Assembly (NCBI GenBank): GCA_046297935.1
Contig: JBKBHA010000001.1
Coordinates: 558,001-622,000 of the forward strand
Direction: 5' to 3'
DNA from: CAYMZZ01 sp046297935
Lineage (GTDB): Bacteria; Bacteroidota; Bacteroidia; Chitinophagales; Chitinophagaceae
DNA length: 64,000 nt
Position 1 is the stretch's first letter. Each line of letters begins with the position of its first letter. The position numbers were made by a program, and so were the translations under genes. Below the pieces are notes generated by a model. The model ran no database searches. It had not been told where the DNA came from and worked only from the letters and a program-made list of their open reading frames with translations. Below, piece after piece: positions 8,793 to 17,466 of this stretch.

Positions 8793-9929
8793 TTAGTTTC
8801 GATCCGCTGTAGCCGCTTCCTGTGTAAGAGTAACTACTTTGGAAGTTGTTTTCACTTCTTTCAATTCACCATGCCGGCTTGCTACCAGCACACTCTTGCG
8901 TCGGGGCGTAGTATAATATAGGAAACCAATACCACTGAATGCCAGTGCAGTTAAAATCACCAGTAATAGTGTTGAGCCCAGTGAACGACCCGCATAGGCC
9001 ATTACTACGAAGGCGATATTGGCAGCCACACAAACAAGAGTTACAGCTGCATGACCCAAGCCTTTGCTCAAAAGCATATGGTGAATATGATTTCGGTCGG
9101 GTGTAAATGGCGAACGGCCATTTAGAATCCGAATTCCGAAAACCCGAAGCGTATCTAAAAGAGGAATAATCAGGATTGAGATACCGACCGCGGCGGCACT
9201 TTGAATGGGAACCACTACTGAGGCATCGCTGGCGACGTTGATAAATTTAATTACCAGGATTGAGTTAATCAGCCCGATCATCAATGATCCGGAGTCGCCC
9301 ATGAAGATACGTGCGGGGTGATGATTGAAGATCAGGAAAGCCACCAGACTGCCCGCCAACGAGTATGCCAGCAGTGCATAAGCCTGATAGTCGATCATAT
9401 AAAAATAGGTGCCAAATATCAGCATGGTAAGGGTGCCCAGACTGGCTGCCAGTCCATCAATTCCATCAATCAGATTGAATGAATTGATGACCACAATAAT
9501 AGTCAGATAACTAAGTGCCAGGGCAAAGCCTTCCGGAAGAGTTTCAAAGCCAAATAGGCCGTGCATGCTATCGAGGCGGATGCCGCCAAGATGTATCAGG
9601 ATGGAAGCCGCAATAACCTGACCGATAAATTTCTTGCTGGCAGAAAGCACAATAAGGTCGTCTTTCAGGCCCAGAAAAAAGATCACGAGTGCAGCCGCAA
9701 AAAAATACTGAAATTCAGGATAGAGATAACCGGGAATGGATAATAATGACGCCAGAAGAAAGCCACCAAAAATCCCAACGCCGCCCAGCGAGGCGACTGC
9801 GTGTGTATGAACTTTTCTTTCGTCGGGTATGTCGTAGAGTTTCTTTTGGTCAGCAATCTGTAAAACTACCGGAATCGCCAGGAAAGTTATAATAAACGCA
9901 ACCGAAGCTGTTAACAGTACATCAAGCAT
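8793..9929 (-). CDS. MraY/WecA-family undecaprenyl-phosphate sugar-1-phosphate transferase
   Basis: Polytopic enzyme that transfers a sugar-1-phosphate (GlcNAc in WecA) from a UDP-sugar to undecaprenyl phosphate, starting O-antigen, capsule or teichoic-type glycans. The 378 residues start at the ATG at 9929; a TTG one codon earlier is possible. About eleven membrane segments are visible, with FFLGLKDDL, the catalytic NSFNLIDGIDGLAA, HHPARIFMGDSGS and TPDRNHIHHML motifs. The HIHH motif favours WecA/TagO-type over MraY. A C-terminal soluble tail of about 45 residues is extra. A perfect -7 box TATTTTTG lies at 9949-9956. Confidence 0.92.
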   Translation of the reverse strand: MLDVLLTASVAFIITFLAIPVVLQIADQKKLYDIPDERKVHTHAVASLGGVGIFGGFLLASLLSIPGYLYPEFQYFFAAALVIFFLGLKDDLIVLSASKKFIGQVIAASILIHLGGIRLDSMHGLFGFETLPEGFALALSYLTIIVVINSFNLIDGIDGLAASLGTLTMLIFGTYFYMIDYQAYALLAYSLAGSLVAFLIFNHHPARIFMGDSGSLMIGLINSILVIKFINVASDASVVVPIQSAAAVGISILIIPLLDTLRVFGIRILNGRSPFTPDRNHIHHMLLSKGLGHAAVTLVCVAANIAFVVMAYAGRSLGSTLLLVILTALAFSGIGFLYYTTPRRKSVLVASRHGELKEVKTTSKVVTLTQEAATADRN

Positions 9930-9948
9930 CAAGCAGGGTTTTACGGTA

Positions 9949-9956
9949 CAAAAATA
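9949..9956 (-). promoter_or_regulatory. Candidate -7 promoter box for the WecA/MraY-type gene
   Basis: TATTTTTG on the minus strand matches the Bacteroidota -7 consensus TAnnTTTG exactly and ends 20 bp before the ATG. I cannot see a good TTG at the right spacing, so this is a half match. Confidence 0.4.
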
Positions 9957-10026
9957 GGCCTAAACCTGTTAGCTTATCAGTGGGTACAAATTAATTAACA
10001 CTGCACAGCAAACTGTTTCCCAATTA

Positions 10027-10065
10027 CGTAAGTGCTACTACTTACGGTCCATTTAATTTAAATGG
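10027..10065. promoter_or_regulatory. Two adjacent palindromes in a divergent gap
   Basis: CGTAAGT/ACTTACG (10027-10046, 6-bp spacer) and CCATTTA/TAAATGG (10049-10065, 3-bp spacer) lie 2 bp apart between the divergent WecA-type and transketolase genes. They could be operator sites. No regulator gene is adjacent. Confidence 0.35.
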
Positions 10066-10179
10066 CTGGGGCAGATTAATGCAATGGATGGATTTATTCG
10101 GAAAAAAGTCTGCACTTTTGCAACGCCTCTGGTCTTCGAGCCGGAAAGATACAAAAAGTTTAAAAAGTACCTAAATTTT

Positions 10180-11013
10180 ATGCCTGATCTGAAAGCCATT
10201 GCGTCGCAGGTGCGTCGCGATATTGTCCGGATGGTACATGCCGTTCAAAGCGGCCACCCTGGTGGTAGCCTGGGATGTACCGACTTCCTTACTGCGTTGT
10301 ATTTCAAGGTGATGAAGCACGATCCTGCTTTCAATATGGAAGCAAAAAATGAGGATGTGTTTCTCCTTTCAAACGGCCATATTTCCCCCGTTTTTTATTC
10401 TGTACTTGCTCGTAGCGGATACTTCGATGTGAGCGAACTGGCCACTTTTCGCAGGATTAACTCCCGATTGCAGGGGCATCCTGCCACCCATGAACATCTG
10501 CCGGGTGTTCGTATTGCCAGCGGAAGCCTTGGTCAGGGAATGAGCGTAGCGATTGGGGTGGCAATGGGTAAAAAGATGAATCAGGACAGTCGACTGGTTT
10601 ATTCACTCCATGGCGATGGCGAACTCAACGAGGGACAGATATGGGAAGCTGTACTGGCCGCCGCACATCATAAGGTCGATAACCTGATTTCGACCATCGA
10701 CTGGAATGGTCAGCAGATTGATGGTACTACCAGCAAAGTGATGAACCTGGGCGACCTGCGGGCAAAATTTGATGCATTTGGCTGGCAGACCCTGGAGATG
10801 GACGGCAATGATATGGACGAAGTACTGGCAACTCTCGACAAGGCGAGGGCCATGACCGGCCAGGGTAAACCTATTTGCATCCTGATGCACACCGTAATGG
10901 GCAAAGGCGTCGACTTTATGGAAGGCACGCATGAATGGCATGGCGTGGCACCAAACGACGAACAATTGGCGCGCGCACTGGCCCAACTGCCGGAGACGTT
11001 GGGAGACTTTTAA
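10180..11013 (+). CDS. Transketolase, N-terminal (ThDP-binding) subunit
   Basis: N-terminal half of a split transketolase, which with its partner moves two-carbon ketol units in the pentose phosphate pathway. The 277 residues from the ATG at 10180 (MPDLKAIASQVRRDIV) carry SGHPGGSLGCTDFLTALYF, HGDGELNEGQIWEA (ThDP/Mg binding) and GKGVDFMEG. The length fits a stand-alone N-subunit. An upstream in-frame extension to 10084 has no family support. GCACTTTTG at 10112-10120 resembles a -7 box. The C-terminal (pyrimidine-binding) subunit, usually next door, is missing here. Instead a repeat and a permease gene follow. Confidence 0.9.
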   Translation: MPDLKAIASQVRRDIVRMVHAVQSGHPGGSLGCTDFLTALYFKVMKHDPAFNMEAKNEDVFLLSNGHISPVFYSVLARSGYFDVSELATFRRINSRLQGHPATHEHLPGVRIASGSLGQGMSVAIGVAMGKKMNQDSRLVYSLHGDGELNEGQIWEAVLAAAHHKVDNLISTIDWNGQQIDGTTSKVMNLGDLRAKFDAFGWQTLEMDGNDMDEVLATLDKARAMTGQGKPICILMHTVMGKGVDFMEGTHEWHGVAPNDEQLARALAQLPETLGDF

Positions 11014-11017
11014 ATAA

Positions 11018-11125
11018 TGTGCACACCTGCCTGCCGGAAGGCAGGTGTGTAAATGTGCAAATGTGTAAATGTGCAAATGTGAAAATGTGCAAATGTGCAA
11101 ATGTGAAAATGTGCCAGTGTGCACA
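11018..11125. repeat. Gene-end tandem-repeat element, copy C1 (one-sided)
   Basis: Directly after the transketolase stop there is a strong hairpin (CACACCTGCCT and AGGCAGGTGTG, 11022-11049). It is followed by about nine octamers of the TGTGCAAA/TGTGAAAA/TGTGTAAA type, to about 11125. There is no facing arm and no TCTGCGGGAAC core. The hairpin could act as a terminator, although there is no T-run. The downstream permease gene is on the same strand, 18 bp further on. Confidence 0.8.
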
Positions 11126-11143
11126 TAATCAAATAATCCTGCT

Positions 11144-12367
11144 TTGACTTTTCTTTTCGCCTGGCGCTACTTTAAAGCAAAAAAGACGACCAACGCGATC
11201 AATGTGATAGCGTGGATCAGCGTGGGTGCCATCGTAATTGGTACTGCCTCGTTGATTTTGGTGTTGAGTGTATTTAACGGATTTGAAGGCCTGGTCAAAT
11301 CGCTGTACTCGTCTTTCTATACCGATCTTAAGGTCATCCCCGAAAGTGGCAAGGTACTGACGCTCACACCGCAACAACTGGAACAGATAAAGGGTACGGC
11401 AGGAATCCGCAATATTACGCGTATAGTTGAAGAAAAGGCCCTGCTGCAGAGTGGCGAAAACCAGACAGTGGCCATTCTGAAAGCGGCCGATGATCAGTAC
11501 CGCTATGTGACGGATGTTGCAGACTACATGGTTCGTGGTAGCTTCGATCTGGGCACCGCCGATGAACCAATGCTGGTACTCGGTGTGGGACTGGAGGGGG
11601 CACTCGGCATTTTAAGCGATCAGGGACTGTTTACTGTAAGAGTTATTTTACCCCGGAAAGGTGGCGGAGAACAACTGGATCCATTGGAAGATATCAGTAT
11701 TGGCGAAGCCCAGCCTAAAGGATCGTTTTTTATACAGCAGGATTTTGACAACAAATACGCACTGACAAATATCGCGTTTGCCCAGCGTGCTCTCAGAATG
11801 GGCGAAAATGAATATAGCGCCTTGGAGATCCGGGTAACGGATCCCGCCAACCCGGAGGCAGCGCAGGCCGCGCTTCAACAACTACTCGGCAAAAACTATA
11901 AGGTACAAACCAGATACCAGCAGAATCAAAGTCTTTACTCGGTAATGAACATTGAGCGTTGGATTATTTATGGCGTGCTCAGTCTGATTCTGGTGGTAGG
12001 AGCCTTCAATATGATCGGTGCTTTAACGATGCTCGTGCTGGAGAAGCAACAGGACATCCGCATTCTGCATGCCATGGGAGCCAGTCGCTCTTTTATTCAA
12101 AGAATATTTTTAAGCGAAGGATTTTTGCTGGCCAGCATCGGCGGAATAGCCGGTATGTTAATTGCCCTGCTGCTGGCATTGGTGCAAATTAATTTTCATG
12201 TGGTGAAATTGCAGGGCGGAAGTTTTCTGATCGACTATTTCCCAATCAGCCTCCGCTGGACCGATTTCTTGCTGGTGGGCGGAACCGTATTTGTAATCGC
12301 ATTGCTTGCGTCATGGATTCCCGCCCGAAAAGCTGCCCTACAACAAACCGAGATCAGAGAGAGTTGA
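11144..12367 (+). CDS. LolC/LolE-like ABC transporter permease (FtsX fold)
   Basis: Inner-membrane subunit of a LolCDE-type lipoprotein release complex or related MacB/FtsX exporter. It has 407 residues: one N-terminal membrane segment (about 22-45), a large periplasmic domain (about 50-260), then three C-terminal segments (about 270-400) with the FtsX motif around QQDIRILHAMGASRSFIQRIF. The only usable start is TTG at 11144, since an in-frame TAA lies at 11126-11128 and no ATG occurs in between. The family usually starts a few residues before F-A-W-R-Y-F, which supports this TTG. No ATPase partner is adjacent. Confidence 0.88.
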   Translation: MTFLFAWRYFKAKKTTNAINVIAWISVGAIVIGTASLILVLSVFNGFEGLVKSLYSSFYTDLKVIPESGKVLTLTPQQLEQIKGTAGIRNITRIVEEKALLQSGENQTVAILKAADDQYRYVTDVADYMVRGSFDLGTADEPMLVLGVGLEGALGILSDQGLFTVRVILPRKGGGEQLDPLEDISIGEAQPKGSFFIQQDFDNKYALTNIAFAQRALRMGENEYSALEIRVTDPANPEAAQAALQQLLGKNYKVQTRYQQNQSLYSVMNIERWIIYGVLSLILVVGAFNMIGALTMLVLEKQQDIRILHAMGASRSFIQRIFLSEGFLLASIGGIAGMLIALLLALVQINFHVVKLQGGSFLIDYFPISLRWTDFLLVGGTVFVIALLASWIPARKAALQQTEIRES

Positions 12368-12394
12368 GAAAAAATCAAAAGGCTAAACCCACGT

Positions 12395-12497
12395 AAAGAA
12401 AAACTACCTACACTCCACTCCCCAACCCATGCGTTGGGGCTACGTAACACTCCCCACTCTCCATTCCCCACTCTCCACTTTCCACTCCCCATCCTCA
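12395..12497. repeat. Gene-end tandem-repeat element, copy D (one-sided)
   Basis: Between convergent permease and rbfA. On the minus strand it reads as heptamers GTGGAAA, GTGGAGA, GTGGGGA, ATGGAGA (about 12440-12495). A hairpin follows, CCCCAACCCATGCGTTGGGG (12420-12439). The rbfA stop leads straight into it. Only one arm and no core are seen. Confidence 0.7.
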
Positions 12498-12866
12498 TTC
12501 TCCCTTCTTCCCTTCCTCTTCATTAATCTTTTTAAACAGCTCTTCCAACCGAAACACATGGTCCAATGTATCATCCTGAAAAAACTTCAAAACCGGGATG
12601 TTTCGTAGCTGATGACGCACATGTGCTGCCAGTTCCTTCTTTATATCGTGATGTCTTTCCTCGATTTTCTTTAGCGCAGCTTCTGGGTCTTTTACCTGAA
12701 AAAAGCTCAGGTAGAATCTGGCCTCCAGCAAATCGGGTGTAACTTTTACTGCAGATATAGAAACCATACCGCCATCAATCATACTTAGGCCCAACTTCTG
12801 AAATATCAGGTTCATCTCTTCGTTCAGCAGGCCCGCAATCTGTTTTTGTCTTTTTCCTTCTTGCAT
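12495..12866 (-). CDS. rbfA: 30S ribosome-binding factor RbfA
   Basis: Small KH-fold protein that helps late 16S rRNA processing and 30S maturation. From the ATG at 12866 there are 123 residues (MQEGKRQKQIAGLLNEEMNLI), the normal length. The conserved core is VSISAVKVTPDLLEARFYLSFF, with VRHQLRNIPVLKFFQDDTLDHVFRLEELFKKI after it, typical of RbfA. The extension to 12893 would pass into the promoter region. TAATTTTG at 12910-12917 is an exact -7 box. Confidence 0.94.
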   Translation of the reverse strand: MQEGKRQKQIAGLLNEEMNLIFQKLGLSMIDGGMVSISAVKVTPDLLEARFYLSFFQVKDPEAALKKIEERHHDIKKELAAHVRHQLRNIPVLKFFQDDTLDHVFRLEELFKKINEEEGKKGE

Positions 12867-12909
12867 AATCTTACATTTTGAGAGTGGAGCCAAAATTCGG
12901 CAGACCGTA

Positions 12910-12917
12910 CAAAATTA
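12910..12917 (-). promoter_or_regulatory. Candidate -7 box for rbfA
   Basis: TAATTTTG on the minus strand matches TAnnTTTG. Overlapping it on the plus strand, TTACTTTG (12918-12925) could serve the divergent ABC exporter. A clear TTG at -33 is not seen for either. Confidence 0.4.
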
Positions 12918-12953
12918 GTTACTTTGCGCCGTTTAACTGAAGCTTAGGCTCGC

Positions 12954-14759
12954 ATGAAAAAATATTCCCGGATTATAGGCTACCTGCGACAAAAAAAGGG
13001 CCAATTGGCTCTTTATCTCCTTTGTGTGTTGCTTGCTACCGCTTTTGGTGTTGTCAGCATCGGCATGCTCATCCCTTTTTTCAATCTTATTTTTGATTCA
13101 GGGTCCACAGTTGGAGTGGACTTCTTAAAAGGAATGCCTTTCGGCCGGCCCATAGCCGGCTTTTTGGTGGACTATATCAAGCAGGACCGGCTGGCAGCGC
13201 TAACAGCAATTTGCCTGTTCATTATCGTAGCCACCATTCTCAAGAACCTTTTCATTTATCTCTCTAACCGAATTTCTGTTCCCATACGTGTTTCTATCAT
13301 CACCGAGTTGCGTCTGGCACTTTATGATAAAATACTAAAGTTGCCGATCGGCTATTTTACCGAAAAGAAGAAAGGGGATATCATTTCCCGCATGACCAAC
13401 GACATCAGCGAAATTGAAGTTTCCGTGGTGGGAATGCTCGACGGTTTGATCAAAGATCCGATTACCGTTTTGGGTTACCTGGGCTTGTTGATATTTACTT
13501 CGCCACAGCTTTCGCTATTTCTGTTGATACTGTTGCCGTTGACCGGATTCTTTATCGGTCGTGTAAGTCGTAAGTTGAAGCGTCAAAGCCAGGAGGCGGC
13601 TAATAAACTGGGTGAAGGTTTGTCCATTCTCGACGAAACACTCACCGGTATGCGTGTTATTAAGGCATTTTTGGCTGAAAGAATATTGGGTGACCGGTTC
13701 CGGCAGGTGAACGAAGAACTTTACGATGTTCGGCGCAGAATGGGCGCCAGGCGCGACCTGGCATCGCCCTTGACAGAAGTGCTTGGCGTACTCGTGTTAT
13801 GCATTATTCTTTACGTGGGAGGCCGTCTGGTTCTGGAAACCCAGACACTTGAGGGTGGCGACCTGATGGGCTATATAGCCGCCTTTGCGATGCTTATAAA
13901 TCCTGCCAAGAATATTTCCACTTCCTTCTTCAACATGCAGCGTGGCTCCGCAGCATTGCAGCGGGTTGATGAGGTGCTTAATTCTCCGGTGACTGTGGAC
14001 GACAACCCACAGGGAAGACAACTAACCGAGTTCAGCGAAAGTATCGAGTTCAGAAATGTAGTCTTTGCCTACGATGATGCTGTTATTCTGGATGGTGTTG
14101 ATCTGAAGATTCCAAAGGGAAAGACGGTTGCGCTGGTCGGTTCTTCGGGTGCAGGCAAGTCTACGCTTGCCGACCTGGTGCCGCGTTTTCATGATGCCAG
14201 CAGCGGCGAAGTGTTGATTGATGGCGTCAATATTCGTGAGTATTCGCTCGCCTCCATCCGCCGTCAACTCAGCATTGTTACCCAGGAGCCCATCCTTTTC
14301 AACGACAGTATTGCGCGAAATATCGCTCTTGGCAGCCCTGATGCAACTGCGGCAGAAATTGAACAAGCTGCGCGAATAGCCAATGCTCACAATTTCATTG
14401 TGCAAAAAGAACAGGGCTATGAAACCAATATTGGCGACCGCGGCAATAAACTGAGTGGTGGAGAACGCCAGCGTTTGACCATTGCTCGCGCCGTGCTAAA
14501 AAATCCACCCATTCTTATTCTCGACGAAGCCACTTCTTCACTCGACACAGAAAGCGAACGCCTGGTACAGGATGCTATAAACAACATGATGCAGAACCGA
14601 ACCAGCATTGTAATTGCTCACCGTCTTTCAACGATCCGTCATGCCGACGAGATTATCGTGCTGCAAAAAGGAAAGATTGTGGAGCGCGGCACACATGATC
14701 AGCTCATTGCCCACAACGGATTCTATAAACGGCTGGTCGAAATGCAGGAAGTGAAATGA
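12954..14759 (+). CDS. ABC exporter, MsbA-like (fused membrane and ATPase domains)
   Basis: Half-transporter of the lipid/drug exporter class, acting as a homodimer in the inner membrane. The 601 residues hold a six-helix ABC membrane domain (about 15-330) and an ATPase domain with Walker A GSSGAGKST (about 396-404), signature LSGGERQR, Walker B ILILDEATS and the H-loop IAHRLST. Length and arrangement match MsbA and similar lipid flippases. The substrate is not certain. The DPP-IV-like gene follows on the same strand after about 100 bp. Confidence 0.9.
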   Translation: MKKYSRIIGYLRQKKGQLALYLLCVLLATAFGVVSIGMLIPFFNLIFDSGSTVGVDFLKGMPFGRPIAGFLVDYIKQDRLAALTAICLFIIVATILKNLFIYLSNRISVPIRVSIITELRLALYDKILKLPIGYFTEKKKGDIISRMTNDISEIEVSVVGMLDGLIKDPITVLGYLGLLIFTSPQLSLFLLILLPLTGFFIGRVSRKLKRQSQEAANKLGEGLSILDETLTGMRVIKAFLAERILGDRFRQVNEELYDVRRRMGARRDLASPLTEVLGVLVLCIILYVGGRLVLETQTLEGGDLMGYIAAFAMLINPAKNISTSFFNMQRGSAALQRVDEVLNSPVTVDDNPQGRQLTEFSESIEFRNVVFAYDDAVILDGVDLKIPKGKTVALVGSSGAGKSTLADLVPRFHDASSGEVLIDGVNIREYSLASIRRQLSIVTQEPILFNDSIARNIALGSPDATAAEIEQAARIANAHNFIVQKEQGYETNIGDRGNKLSGGERQRLTIARAVLKNPPILILDEATSSLDTESERLVQDAINNMMQNRTSIVIAHRLSTIRHADEIIVLQKGKIVERGTHDQLIAHNGFYKRLVEMQEVK

Positions 14760-14863
14760 AAAAGTCAGGAGTTTAAGAATTCGCTAATTGCCAAATTGAC
14801 AAGTCTCCTCCGTCAATTATTCATTTTCCTTCCGTAATTTCCCATTTCAACAATCACACTCAC

Positions 14864-16969
14864 ATGAAAAAGCAATCGCTCTTATTTTGTGCCGGTTTCT
14901 TTTTAGTAACCGCATTGCCGGCACAGCAAAAGACTGTTAGTTACGAACAGGCTTTTGAAATGGCCCCCACAGATATCACCCGTTCGTTGCCTACTGTTAG
15001 CAGCTGGCTTAACGATGAGGAATATATTGAAACAATAAGGGAAGGCAGGAATGTGAAATCGGAACTAGTAAATGTTAAAACAGGCGAACGTAAACCTTAC
15101 AAAGCCGAATCGGGAACGCCCCAAAAAGATGTGGCTATACCGACAGCAGCTAAAAATGCCACATGGAGCCCCGACAATGGTAAGGTGGCTTTTACCCTGA
15201 ACAACGATTTGTATGTGATTGATGCGGCGAGCGGACAACAAACCCGTTTGACCAATGACGGGTCTGAAGCAATCAAGAACGGTTATGCCTCCTGGGTATA
15301 TTTTGAAGAAATTCTGGGCCGCGGCAGCCGTTATCGCGCGTTTTGGTGGAGTCCCGATAGCAGGAAGATAGCTTATTTGCGATTTGACGATTCCAAAGTG
15401 CCCACTTTTCCGATCTATGTTATCAAAGATCAGCGCGGGTACCTCGAGAACGAGCATTATCCCAAACCCGGCGATCCTAATCCCGAAGTGCGGCTCGGAA
15501 TCGCCAATGTTGCAGACGGCAATAGCGTTTGGGCCGACTTCAATGAAAAAGACGATCAGTATTTTGGAGAGCCCTACTGGACTCCCGATGGTGAATTGTG
15601 GGCCCAATGGATGAACCGCGGACAGGATCAGCTCAGGATCTTCCGTATTAATCAGTCAACGGGAGCAAAGTCACTGGTTTACCAGGAGGATCAATCCACC
15701 TGGATTGATCTCGATAAGGGCGACCGGGTAAAATTCCTGCCCGCCGGAAAGGGATTTTTTCTAAAGAGTGATAAATCGGGCTGGGCCCAATTGTACTGGT
15801 ACGATATGAATGGTAAGCTGCTCGGTCAGCCAACCAACGGCGAATATACAGTGGGTTCGATTTTCAAGATTGATGAGAAAAGCAAGACTATTTATTTCAA
15901 CGCGCGTAAGGAAAATAGTGCCCGTTGGGATTTGTACAGTGCCAGTTTCGATGGTAAAAAAATGACGCGGCATTCCTTTGGCGATTACAATTTTACAGGA
16001 ATGGCCATTTCGCCCAACAACAAGTATTTTGTTACGAGCTATTCCAATATCAATACTCCCACCACACTGGTGTTGATGGATATGAAAGGTAGAGTGGTTA
16101 GGGAACTGGGAAATGCAAAAGGTGAAGCATTTGCCGATTATGCCCTTCCCAAAAAGGAACTGGTGAGGGTGAAATCGTCTGATGGGCAATTTGACCTGCC
16201 CGTGCTGATTATTTATCCGCTTAATTTTGATCCCAACAAGAAATACCCTGTGCTGGCCAGCATATATGGTGGTCCCAATTCAGGCAGGGTGATGGACAGT
16301 TGGCAAAGCAGTGCCAGTGAACTCTGGTGGGCCAACGAAGGCATGATACAGGTAGTGTTTGATAACCGCAGCAGTGGACATTTTGGTAAAAAGGGCATGA
16401 ATTACATTCATCGTCAAATGGGCAAGTATGAAATTGAGGACTATATGGACTGCGCCAAATGGCTGCGCAATAAACCCTGGGTTGATGGGGAGCGCATTGG
16501 CATCACTGGCGGATCGTTTGGCGGATATATGACCTGCATGGCCCTTACCTACGGCTCCGACGTTTTTACTCATGGTGTTGCCAACGCCTCGGTTACCGAC
16601 TGGCAGTTTTACGATACGCATTATACGGAGCGATACATGGATACACCCCAGGAAAATCCGGAAGGATATAAGCTGACTTCTGTGATGACCTATGCCGATC
16701 GGCTGAAGGGATTGCTGCGTATCGTGCACGGAACATCCGACGACAATGTACACATGCAGAACTCGCTGGTGTTAATTGATAAACTTCAAAACCTGAAGAA
16801 GCATTTTGAATTTATGCTCTATCCCGGGGAGCGACATGGTATTGGGGGCAACAACGGCGCTAAAGGGCTGCACAACCGAACAGAAGCGTACAAGTTTTAC
16901 TACGACAATCTTTTGCGCAAGCCCATGCCGGAAGTGTTTTGGAAGCCGGTGGGGCAGAAGGGCTTTTAG
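14864..16969 (+). CDS. S9 family dipeptidyl peptidase IV-like protease
   Basis: Secreted serine peptidase that removes X-Pro or X-Ala dipeptides from peptide N-termini. The 701 residues begin with a signal peptide (1-20, ending LPAQQ). A beta-propeller (about 75-430) follows, including the substrate-binding double Glu in YFEEILGRGSRYRAFWWSPDS. The alpha/beta-hydrolase domain has GGSFGGYM (catalytic Ser), TSDDNVH (Asp) and GERHGI (His). All three catalytic residues and the EE motif are intact. The stop is directly followed by octamer repeats of element B2. Confidence 0.93.
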   Translation: MKKQSLLFCAGFFLVTALPAQQKTVSYEQAFEMAPTDITRSLPTVSSWLNDEEYIETIREGRNVKSELVNVKTGERKPYKAESGTPQKDVAIPTAAKNATWSPDNGKVAFTLNNDLYVIDAASGQQTRLTNDGSEAIKNGYASWVYFEEILGRGSRYRAFWWSPDSRKIAYLRFDDSKVPTFPIYVIKDQRGYLENEHYPKPGDPNPEVRLGIANVADGNSVWADFNEKDDQYFGEPYWTPDGELWAQWMNRGQDQLRIFRINQSTGAKSLVYQEDQSTWIDLDKGDRVKFLPAGKGFFLKSDKSGWAQLYWYDMNGKLLGQPTNGEYTVGSIFKIDEKSKTIYFNARKENSARWDLYSASFDGKKMTRHSFGDYNFTGMAISPNNKYFVTSYSNINTPTTLVLMDMKGRVVRELGNAKGEAFADYALPKKELVRVKSSDGQFDLPVLIIYPLNFDPNKKYPVLASIYGGPNSGRVMDSWQSSASELWWANEGMIQVVFDNRSSGHFGKKGMNYIHRQMGKYEIEDYMDCAKWLRNKPWVDGERIGITGGSFGGYMTCMALTYGSDVFTHGVANASVTDWQFYDTHYTERYMDTPQENPEGYKLTSVMTYADRLKGLLRIVHGTSDDNVHMQNSLVLIDKLQNLKKHFEFMLYPGERHGIGGNNGAKGLHNRTEAYKFYYDNLLRKPMPEVFWKPVGQKGF

Positions 16970-17466
16970 GGTTGAATTGTTGAATTGTTGAATTGTTGAG
17001 TTGTTTAGTTGTTTGGTTGTTTAGGTGTTTAGCTGTTTGGGTGTGAGTTGTTTAGTTGTTTAGGTGTTTCGCTGTTTGGTAGTTGAGTTGTTTAGTTGTT
17101 AATTGTTTGTGTTGAACTGTCAAGCTGTTGTTTGAAAGTGATGGATCTGCGAAAATCTGCGTAAAAATCTGCGAAATCTGCGGGAACAGAACTGTTGCAT
17201 ACCAGTGAGCTGTGTGATTCTGTGTGGACTGAACGGTTGCTGTCAAAGAAAACTCACCAAACAGTGCAGGTTTTCTCTTCCCGCAGATTTCGCAGATATT
17301 TCAATCCCTAGTCACCAGACCTGTAAAAAAGCAGAGGAATGAAGCAACCCTGCCTTTCTCCCTGCGGGACGTAAATCTGCAGGCAAACACCGGAACAACT
17401 AAACAACTCAACAACTAAACACCCAAACAACTCAACAACTCAACAATTCAACAATTCAACAATTCA
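16968..17466. repeat. Gene-end inverted tandem-repeat element, copy B2
   Basis: Left arm 16969-17130 is made of GTTGAATT, GTTTAGTT, GTTTGGTT and similar octamers. The core (about 17135-17330) has an exact 19-bp inverted pair at 17167-17185 and 17279-17297 (ATCTGCGAAATCTGCGGGA and its complement) and extra TCTGCG units on the left. The right arm (about 17397-17466) is of inverse octamers (AACAACTC, AACAATTC). It fills nearly all of the 494-bp gap between convergent genes. No coding or RNA gene is recognised in it. Confidence 0.87.
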
